From Chryseobacterium sp. UBA6632 (lineage in GTDB: Bacteria > Bacteroidota > Bacteroidia > Flavobacteriales > Weeksellaceae): a stretch of 5,282 bases of DNA. The translations under genes were made by a program, and so were the position numbers. The notes under the pieces are model-generated. The model was not told the DNA's origin. It worked only from the letters and a program-made list of their open reading frames with translations, and did not search any database. Below are positions 1 through 4,439 of the stretch, piece after piece. Where the stretch lies: the NCBI GenBank assembly GCA_002455915.1, contig DKLU01000307.1, positions 7,077-12,358 of the forward strand. The letters are read 5' to 3'. The first letter of the stretch is position 1. Every line of letters starts with the position of its first letter.

Positions 1-20
1 AATTAGGAATTAGGAATTAG
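1..20. repeat. AATTAGG heptamer tandem repeat (2.9 copies, at window edge)
   Basis: The window opens with two perfect copies of the 7-mer AATTAGG (1-7, 8-14) and six bases of a third (15-20). It touches the window edge, so the array may continue to the left. No coding frame uses it. It has the same 7-bp period as the arrays at 675-752 and 3108-3207 but a different unit. No inverted partner is visible inside the window. Confidence 0.8.
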
Positions 21-36
21 TCTATAAATAAAGACT

Positions 37-195
37 CAAAAATTCCCCTTCCATGAAGAGATGGCAAAAATTCAAAGAATTTTTGACGGGGTGGTTTGTG
101 CATCATGTGAAGGGTAGTTTTCAGGGATTGTCAAGATGAACCACCCCGTCTTCTTCCTTTGGTCGAATCCACCCTCCAAGGGAGGGGAATTTTTG
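37..195. repeat. Fold-back (palindromic) interspersed repeat element, about 160 bp
   Basis: Two related arms of about 60 bp face each other. The outer ends pair perfectly over 13 bp (37-49 with 183-195, outermost sequence CAAAAATTCCCC). The inner ends pair perfectly over 12 bp (85-96 GACGGGGTGGTT with 139-150). Each arm carries its own small hairpin: 65-73/77-85 (CAAAAATTC, AAA loop) in the left arm and 172-177/181-186 (CCCTCC, AAG loop) in the right. Read outside-in, each arm has the order AATTCCCCT, then TGG, then GACGGGGTGGTT. The centre (97-138) is unpaired. No ORF lies inside, so if mobile it would have to be moved by a protein encoded elsewhere. I recall similar GGGGTGG repeats between genes of other Flavobacteriia, but no search was possible. 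Confidence 0.75.
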
Positions 196-221
196 TGGTT
201 AAAAACATCTATAAATTTAAC

Positions 222-250
222 AAAAAAACCTTACCGAAATTCAGCAAGGT
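222..250 (-). terminator. Intrinsic terminator of the acidic-protein gene
   Basis: Read on the minus strand, a hairpin with outer stem ACCTT/AAGGT and a partly paired inner stem containing G-T wobbles is followed directly by a run of seven T. It begins 23 bp downstream of the stop codon at 273, the expected place to end transcription of the 97-residue protein gene. Confidence 0.75.
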
Positions 251-272
251 CATTTATATAAAGTGAGAACTT

Positions 273-566
273 TTAAGTTAAAACATCATCATTTTCTTCT
301 TCATGATCATCATCATTGTCACTTAGGCTCCAATAATTATTTTCTTCATCTTCGGAACCAATTTCCTCCATTTTATCATCGTCATCAACGCCTGGAATAT
401 CTAGTCCTTTATCGATTTTGTCATCATCGTCATTTTCATTAAAAATCGGATGTCCGTCGCCATCTAGGGGAATATGTTTTTCCTGATTGAAAATATCTTC
501 GTTTGGATTATAATCCATTTGTTCTAATTTTCTTTCCTGTTCTTTAGGATTATCTTCTGGTATCAT
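273..566 (-). CDS. Small, very acidic protein of unknown function (97 aa)
   Basis: I cannot assign a function. The protein has 37 Asp/Glu against only 7 Lys/Arg in 97 residues, no cysteine, no signal peptide and no membrane segment. It should be cytoplasmic, strongly negative and probably largely disordered. Acidic blocks lie at residues 46-49, 61-64, 72-75 and 85-94. Between them are less charged pieces that look like conserved short motifs: IPLDGDG (32-38), GLDIPG (54-59) and NNYWSLSDN (76-84). From memory, small flavobacterial hypothetical proteins share the 'IPLD.DG.P', 'LDIPG' and 'GSEDEENNY' blocks, which would make this a real lineage-specific family; this was not checked. The ATG at 564-566 is the first after an in-frame stop (579-581), and a good terminator follows the gene. 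It is a single-gene unit as far as the sequence shows. Plausible roles (binding basic proteins, cations or a nucleoid component) are guesses. Confidence 0.8.
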   Translation of the reverse strand: MIPEDNPKEQERKLEQMDYNPNEDIFNQEKHIPLDGDGHPIFNENDDDDKIDKGLDIPGVDDDDKMEEIGSEDEENNYWSLSDNDDDHEEENDDVLT

Positions 567-674
567 AATATTAATATTTTAGTGTGATTTATAATTCTCA
601 AAAATGATTCCAAGTTCAATGAAAATTAAAATTTAAATGAAATTTTAATTTTTTGATTTAGAAATGAGGTTATC

Positions 675-752
675 GGCTGGAAGATGGAAGATTGAAGCTG
701 GAAGTTTTAAAAGCGTCTTTCAAAATCAACCTCCTGCTTCCATCTTCCAGCC
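675..752. repeat. Inverted heptamer arrays (TGGAAG type) with 16-bp perfect stem
   Basis: The left arm (677-704, plus strand) holds four in-phase 7-mers: CTGGAAG, ATGGAAG, ATTGAAG, CTGGAAG. The right arm (730-750, read on the minus strand) holds CTGGAAG, ATGGAAG and the degenerate CAGGAGG. The outer 16 bases pair perfectly (675-690 GGCTGGAAGATGGAAG with 737-752), leaving a 46-base centre. The right arm begins 13 bp past the stop codon of the dehydrogenase gene. A transcript from that gene could therefore fold into a long hairpin, but no T run follows, so it is not a classical terminator. Confidence 0.85.
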
Positions 753-765
753 TATAAAACTCATA

Positions 766-1743
766 TTAATGATTATACACTTCAGGATTCGCACAATGTG
801 GCAGTTTCTCTCCTTTTGAATAGGCAATAATATTTTCAGCGGCTAGTCTTGCCATTCCGTCGCGGGCTTCAATAGTCGCAGAACCGATATGAGGCAAAAC
901 ACAAACATTGGAAAGTTCCAAAATAGGATCGTCTTTGAAAATCGGTTCAGGATTCGTTACATCCAGTCCGGCACCCCAGATCTTATGTTCAGCCAAAGCA
1001 TCATACAGGTCTTTCTGATTATGGAAACCACCTCTCGCCGTGTTTATAAAAATAGCATTCGGTTTCATTTTTTCGAAAATAGAAGCATTGAATAATTCTT
1101 TCTGTTCAGGTCTGAAATTCGCATGAATACTTAAAACATCGGACTGCTCGATGAGTTCATCAAACGAAACATATTTTGCATTGAGTTCTCTTTCTGCTTC
1201 TTCATTATGATGGCGATTGTGATAAATAATATTCATATCAAATGCTTTCTGAGCTTTTTTAGCCATCTCAAAGCCAATTCTGCCCAATCCAAAAATACCT
1301 AATGTTTTTCCGTACAGTTCCTGACCTAACGCATGAAGCGGATCAAAATCGCCCCAATTTCCGCTTTTTACTTTCTCAAAATTAAAACTTGCTCTTCTTG
1401 CAACCGATTGCATTAATAAAAAGGCAACATCGGAAGTCGCTTTGCTTAACACATCCGGTGTATTTCCGATGGGAATATGTCTTTGGTTGGCTTCTTTAAT
1501 ATCAACATGATCAAATCCTACGGAATACAAAGCAATTGTTTTGATATTCGGGCATTCGTTGAAGAAATCCTGATCGTATTTAAATGCACCTCCAACGCTT
1601 AAAATTGCATCGTTTTCTTTGCAGTAGCTTAACCATTCATCATGTGATAAAGTTTCATGTTCGGGGATGAATACTTCTAATCCCGCATCTTTCAGCATGT
1701 TGATTCCTATCTCGGGAATTCTTTTGTTTACGAAAACTTTCAT
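766..1743 (-). CDS. D-isomer-specific 2-hydroxyacid dehydrogenase (glyoxylate/hydroxypyruvate reductase-like)
   Basis: Cytoplasmic NAD(P)-dependent enzyme expected to interconvert a 2-keto acid and the D-2-hydroxy acid. At 325 aa it has the normal family length and both domains. The catalytic (substrate) domain carries the loop YSVGFDHVD (73-81). The Rossmann domain has GLGRIG (152-157). Family catalytic residues are all visible: Arg237 in NTARGG, Glu266 in NPEP and His285 in LPHIGSAT. Asn176-Arg177 after the second Rossmann strand replaces the acidic residue typical of NAD enzymes and suggests NADPH preference, as in glyoxylate/hydroxypyruvate reductases. The true substrate (glyoxylate, hydroxypyruvate, 2-ketogluconate, phenylpyruvate) cannot be read from sequence, so no gene symbol is given. 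The ATG at 1741-1743 is the first after an in-frame stop (1753-1755), with no evident Shine-Dalgarno sequence. A terminator lies upstream, so it is probably transcribed independently of the DUF1801 gene. Confidence is high for the family and low for the substrate. Confidence 0.95.
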   Translation of the reverse strand: MKVFVNKRIPEIGINMLKDAGLEVFIPEHETLSHDEWLSYCKENDAILSVGGAFKYDQDFFNECPNIKTIALYSVGFDHVDIKEANQRHIPIGNTPDVLSKATSDVAFLLMQSVARRASFNFEKVKSGNWGDFDPLHALGQELYGKTLGIFGLGRIGFEMAKKAQKAFDMNIIYHNRHHNEEAERELNAKYVSFDELIEQSDVLSIHANFRPEQKELFNASIFEKMKPNAIFINTARGGFHNQKDLYDALAEHKIWGAGLDVTNPEPIFKDDPILELSNVCVLPHIGSATIEARDGMARLAAENIIAYSKGEKLPHCANPEVYNH

Positions 1744-1780
1744 TCTATTTTGTTATTATTTTGATTACTATTTTCAAATA

Positions 1781-1809
1781 AAAAACCTCACTCCTAAAAA
1801 AGTAAGGTT
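1781..1809 (-). terminator. Intrinsic terminator downstream of the DUF1801 gene
   Basis: On the minus strand, a nine-position stem with one mismatch (AACCTTACT pairing with AGTGAGGTT) around an 8-base loop ends in a T run. It lies about 110 bp past the DUF1801 stop (1918) and upstream of the dehydrogenase start (1743), so it should separate these two genes into different transcripts. Confidence 0.65.
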
Positions 1810-1917
1810 CTATTTAACTTTAATATATAAAAATTGATTGTCATTCAAAACGTTCATTATTATTAAATAAATTCTATTTTTTTGAATTCAATTATCATTC
1901 CGAACCTTTCTTAATAT

Positions 1918-2313
1918 TTATTTTTTTATCAGAATCAGTTCTCCTTTTCTTTTGACAAGATTTTTATAATCCCACTGAATTTCCTTTGATTTTTCAAGAC
2001 TTCTTTTAATATCATTTTCATTCACTTCAGCAATATCATTATAAAAAACTGAGGCATCCTGAAATTTTTCGCCTTGTATATTTAAAAATTCTTCGTTAAA
2101 TGATTTTCCGCTCCAAAACATCAATCGAATTCCTTTCTTTTGCTTGCTATAGCCTACAATTGGATTTTCATCTAAAAACCAAACGGGATGAGCATGCCAT
2201 ATTTTTGATTTCGCATCAGTCAGATTTTCATTGATGAGTTCTGATAATTTTTCGCAAATCATCTGATCAGATTCTGATTGGGATTCATTATAATTTTGGA
2301 TATCGGAATTCAT
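1918..2313 (-). CDS. DUF1801 (YdhG-like) domain protein, 131 aa
   Basis: Small cytoplasmic protein of the DUF1801/YdhG-like family, whose biochemical function is unknown. The diagnostic core is clear: KIWHAHPVWFLDENPIVGY (residues 37-55), followed by KKGIRLMFWSG (59-69). In related structures this forms an alpha/beta fold. The first 20 or so residues are polar, rich in Ser/Gln/Asn and probably variable. The segment from residue 18 (MICEKLSELINE) matches the helix that usually opens the domain. The ATG at 2311-2313 is the first after an in-frame stop (2320-2322) and has a weak AAGG about 6 bases upstream; Met18 is a less likely alternative start. It lies 139 bp downstream of the methyltransferase gene on the same strand with a repeat doublet between them, and has its own downstream terminator. 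No partner or pathway can be inferred from the neighbours. Confidence 0.88.
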   Translation of the reverse strand: MNSDIQNYNESQSESDQMICEKLSELINENLTDAKSKIWHAHPVWFLDENPIVGYSKQKKGIRLMFWSGKSFNEEFLNIQGEKFQDASVFYNDIAEVNENDIKRSLEKSKEIQWDYKNLVKRKGELILIKK

Positions 2314-2360
2314 TTTACCTTAATTATCTTATAATATTATGAAATAATCCTGTAAAATAA

Positions 2361-2417
2361 GTTTAGGCTAAAGCCAAACAACGAAAATTTGATTATGCCA
2401 ACGAGCTAAAGCCCGTT
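2361..2417. repeat. REP-like hairpin doublet (GCTAAAGC units)
   Basis: Two short palindromes share the core GCTAAAGCC and lie 38 bp apart. The first (2361-2379) pairs GTTT/AAAC and GGC/GCC around TAAA, with one bulged A. The second (2400-2417) pairs AACG/CGTT and GC/GC around the same core with one A-C mismatch. They fill the gap between the methyltransferase and DUF1801 genes. In many Chryseobacterium intergenic regions I recall related GGGCTAAAGCCC palindromes followed by GTTCCTATTGA, as here at 2415-2425; this is recollection, not a search. They may protect or end the upstream transcript, but no T run follows either hairpin. Confidence 0.65.
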
Positions 2418-2452
2418 CCTATTGAATTATAATATTTACTTTGTAAAACATA

Positions 2453-3106
2453 TTATTGATTTGTGCTACCCAACATTGGAACAAATTTATACGCTCCAAA
2501 TTCTTCTTTTTCAAATTCAGTCGGGGAAACTTTAGTAAATCGGTATAAAACCTGCTCATCGGTCGGACCTAAAGGAATAACCATTTTTCCGCCTACTTTC
2601 AATTGTTTTAATAATTCTGTTGGTAAAACGGAAGCACCGCAAGTGACAATAATTCTGTCGAAAGGTGCAAAAGTCGGAAGTCCAGCAAAACCATCTCCAA
2701 AGCTTTGGAATTTCGGATACAAATGCATTTCGCGCAGTTTCTTCTTTGAAAAATCAAACAGATCTTTTTGCCTTTCAACGGTATAAACATGGGCTTTCAT
2801 TGCTAAAAGAACAGCAGTCTGATAACCACAACCGGTTCCGATTTCAAGAACTTTCTCCCCTTCCCTTACTTGTAAAAGTTCAGATTGTTCGGCAACAGTA
2901 GACGGATGCGAAATGGTTTGATGTGCCAGAATCGGGAAGGCACGGTCTTCATAGGCATAATCTTCAAAAATACTTTCGATAAAAAGGTGTCTCGGAACCT
3001 GATTCATTGCCGAAAGTACATTTTCATCAGAAATCCCAATCCTGTTTCGAAGATAATCTACTAAAATCTTTCTTTTTCCTTTATGTACAAACGAATCCTG
3101 CGTCAT
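2453..3106 (-). CDS. pcm: Protein-L-isoaspartate O-methyltransferase (PIMT)
   Basis: Protein-repair enzyme that uses S-adenosylmethionine to methylate isoaspartyl residues in age-damaged proteins so that they can return to normal aspartate. At 217 aa the length is typical of the bacterial family. Family signatures appear in order: VPRHLF (37-42), AYEDRAFPI (51-59), the substrate-binding TISHP (64-68), where many relatives have TISQP, the SAM-binding loop VLEIGTGCGYQTAVL (86-100), acidic Glu111 ending the next strand, GDG (137-139), and FDRIIVTCGA (149-158). No signal peptide is seen, so it is cytoplasmic, unlike some exported bacterial forms. The start is firmly fixed because a TAA codon (3107-3109) immediately precedes the ATG in frame. 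A -7 box matching TAnnTTTG lies about 40 bp upstream, and the presumed 5' leader consists almost entirely of heptamer repeats. The gene is divergent from the Gfo/Idh/MocA gene. Confidence 0.95.
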   Translation of the reverse strand: MTQDSFVHKGKRKILVDYLRNRIGISDENVLSAMNQVPRHLFIESIFEDYAYEDRAFPILAHQTISHPSTVAEQSELLQVREGEKVLEIGTGCGYQTAVLLAMKAHVYTVERQKDLFDFSKKKLREMHLYPKFQSFGDGFAGLPTFAPFDRIIVTCGASVLPTELLKQLKVGGKMVIPLGPTDEQVLYRFTKVSPTEFEKEEFGAYKFVPMLGSTNQ

Positions 3107-3107
3107 T

Positions 3108-3207
3108 TAGATGGTAGCTGTTAGGTTATAGGTTACAGTTTTTACAAAAGTAAAAAAACATTCATAATTTATCAACCTAAAACCTATCATCTATTGCCCA
3201 ATACCTA
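3108..3207. repeat. Inverted heptamer arrays (TAGGTT type) between divergent genes
   Basis: The left arm (3108-3135, plus strand) has four in-phase 7-mers: TAGATGG, TAGCTGT, TAGGTTA, TAGGTTA. The right arm (3173-3207, read on the minus strand) has five: TAGGTAT, TGGGCAA, TAGATGA, TAGGTTT, TAGGTTG. The arms pair well at 3122-3134 with 3174-3186 (12 of 13 positions). The centre is 37 bp. The left arm starts two bases upstream of the pcm start codon, and the right arm covers the -33 elements of both proposed promoters. Confidence 0.8.
3145..3175 (-). promoter_or_regulatory. Proposed pcm promoter (flavobacterial type)
   Basis: On the minus strand, TACTTTTG (3152 to 3145) matches the flavobacterial -7 consensus TAnnTTTG at every fixed position. 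A TTG (3175 to 3173) lies 20 bp upstream, inside the reported -33 to -7 spacing range. It predicts a start point near 3139 and a leader of about 33 bases made of heptamers. Assignment rests on consensus match and position only. Confidence 0.55.
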
Positions 3208-3222
3208 AAATCATTATCTTTA
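3194..3222 (+). promoter_or_regulatory. Proposed promoter of the Gfo/Idh/MocA gene (flavobacterial type)
   Basis: TTG at 3194-3196, an 18-bp spacer, and TATCTTTA at 3215-3222 (all but the last fixed base of TAnnTTTG) fit the flavobacterial promoter pattern. The start point would fall near 3228, giving a leader of only about 13 bases. The -33 element lies inside the right heptamer array. Confidence 0.55.
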
Positions 3223-3240
3223 CAGAAATTTAATACAGCT

Positions 3241-4203
3241 ATGTTAAAAGCAGGTTTGGTAGGAGCCGGACATTTAGGAAAAATACATTTACGACTTCTG
3301 AATCAGTCAGATAAATATGAATTTGTAGGTTTCCATGATAAAGATGTAGAAAACGGAAAAAAATTAGAGGCCGAATTCGGATATAAATATTTTGAAAATT
3401 TTGATGATTTGCTGGATCAGATCGATATGCTGGATATCGTGACTCCCACGCTTTATCATTATGATTATGCATTGAAAGCGATTGAAAAAGGACTTCATTT
3501 CTTTATTGAAAAGCCGGTAACACAAACGCTTGAACAGGCTGAAGAAATTCTTCGCAAATGTCGGGAAAACGGAATTAAGGCACAGGTTGGACATGTTGAA
3601 AGGTATAACCCTGCATTTATCGCAACAAAGGAATACATCAAAGAACCGATGTTTATTGAAATCCACAGACTGGCGGAATTCAATCCTCGCGGAACGGATG
3701 TTTCTGTGGTTTTAGATCTGATGATTCATGATTTGGATATTTTATTAAGCATTGTAAAATCTAAAGTTAAAAATATTCATGCAAGCGGAGTTTGTGTAGT
3801 GAGTAAAACTCCAGATATTTCAAATGCAAGAATCGAGTTTGAAAACGGTTGTGTTGCCAATCTTACGACTTCAAGAATTTCGATGAAAGCCATGAGAAAA
3901 AGTCGATTTTTCCAGAAAGACGCTTATATTTCTGTTGATTTTCTTGAGAAAAAAGCAGAAGTGATCCGAATGAAAGATGCTCCTGAGCACCCTACTCCAT
4001 TTGATATGATTATTGAAAATGCAGATGGTGAAAAAAATCAGATTTTGTTTGAATATCCAAATATTCAGTCGAATAATGCCATTTTGGATGAATTAAATTC
4101 TTTCGCAGATTCTATTACCGAAAATAAAAATGTAGAAGTTTCTATTGAAGATGGAACCGAAGCATTGAAAATAGCATTGCAAATTATGAAGCTGATTTCA
4201 TAA
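3241..4203 (+). CDS. Gfo/Idh/MocA-family NAD(P)-dependent oxidoreductase (320 aa)
   Basis: Cytoplasmic dehydrogenase of the glucose-fructose oxidoreductase/inositol dehydrogenase family, acting on a sugar, sugar nucleotide or related polyol. The N-terminal Rossmann domain starts at once with GLVGAGHLG (5-13). Asp33 near the end of the second strand (FHDKD, 31-35) is compatible with NAD. The family EKP motif with catalytic Lys91 is at 90-92. The C-terminal domain follows, with GHVERYNPA (117-125) and DLMIHDLD (159-166), whose His163 is the usual active-site histidine. The start is chosen because the first Rossmann strand begins at residue 4. The GHVERYNPA block and short length recall UDP-GlcNAc 3-dehydrogenase (GnnA)-type members that modify sugar nucleotides for lipid A, but no partner aminotransferase or lpx gene is visible, so the substrate is left open and no symbol is given. 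It is divergent from pcm, has its own promoter, and is closed by a strong terminator. Confidence 0.93.
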   Translation: MLKAGLVGAGHLGKIHLRLLNQSDKYEFVGFHDKDVENGKKLEAEFGYKYFENFDDLLDQIDMLDIVTPTLYHYDYALKAIEKGLHFFIEKPVTQTLEQAEEILRKCRENGIKAQVGHVERYNPAFIATKEYIKEPMFIEIHRLAEFNPRGTDVSVVLDLMIHDLDILLSIVKSKVKNIHASGVCVVSKTPDISNARIEFENGCVANLTTSRISMKAMRKSRFFQKDAYISVDFLEKKAEVIRMKDAPEHPTPFDMIIENADGEKNQILFEYPNIQSNNAILDELNSFADSITENKNVEVSIEDGTEALKIALQIMKLIS

Positions 4204-4233
4204 TTTTTAATCGAAATATTAAAATTAATATAC

Positions 4234-4270
4234 ACAAACTGTCTGCTATTGTAGACAGTTTGTTTTATTT
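4234..4270 (+). terminator. Strong intrinsic terminator of the Gfo/Idh/MocA gene
   Basis: An 11-bp perfect stem (4234-4244 with 4253-4263, ACAAACTGTCT/AGACAGTTTGT) is extended by a G-T and a C-G pair, closes on a TATT loop and is followed by a T-rich tract. It lies 30 bp after the stop codon, so the downstream GH5 gene needs its own promoter. Confidence 0.9.
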
Positions 4271-4370
4271 TAAATCAAGGCTTAATCTGAAAAATTATTA
4301 ATCATTTAAGTAAATTCAAGAGATAAATTTTTCTTTTACTATTTTTTAATTTTCATTCAATAATTTTAAA

Positions 4371-4378
4371 TATATTTG
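4371..4378 (+). promoter_or_regulatory. Possible -7 promoter box of the GH5 gene
   Basis: TATATTTG matches the flavobacterial -7 consensus TAnnTTTG exactly and lies about 60 bp before the GH5 start codon. I see no TTG at the expected -33 distance, so this is tentative. The rest of the gap after the terminator (about 4271-4439) is plain AT-rich sequence with no further feature I can support. Confidence 0.35.
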
Positions 4379-4439
4379 TTGATACTTTAAATTATCATTC
4401 TTTAAACAATCCCTAATACTCAAATAAATTAAAACTACT

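Noticed and set aside
273..566. Calcium-binding EF-hand or protease site in the acidic protein (DGDG, two DDDDK)
   Set aside because: The residues after DGDG do not follow the EF-hand loop pattern, and DDDDK is expected by chance in so acidic a chain.
675..752. Simple intrinsic terminator for the dehydrogenase gene
   Set aside because: The stem is long and perfect, but the 46-base loop and lack of a following T run on the minus strand do not fit an intrinsic terminator.
889..1095. Plus-strand open frame of 68 codons opposite the dehydrogenase gene
   Set aside because: It lies wholly antisense to a well-supported gene, has no recognisable motif and no promoter or terminator of its own.
1775..1782. 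-7 promoter box for the dehydrogenase gene (TTTATTTG on the minus strand)
   Set aside because: It mismatches the consensus, has no -33 TTG at proper distance, and overlaps the T run of the upstream terminator.
2463..2901. Several open frames overlapping pcm on both strands
   Set aside because: All are out-of-frame readings of the clear methyltransferase gene; their translations look like random sequence.
3108..3207. CRISPR array
   Set aside because: Units are 7 bp, directly adjacent and without spacers; there are no repeats of 20 or more bases and no cas gene.
3107..3240. Riboswitch in the divergent gap
   Set aside because: The paired segments are explained by the heptamer arrays, no known riboswitch core is visible, and the predicted leaders are too short.
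3239..3715. Open frames overlapping the Gfo/Idh/MocA gene in other frames
   Set aside because: The oxidoreductase frame contains every family motif; the alternatives are short and without features.
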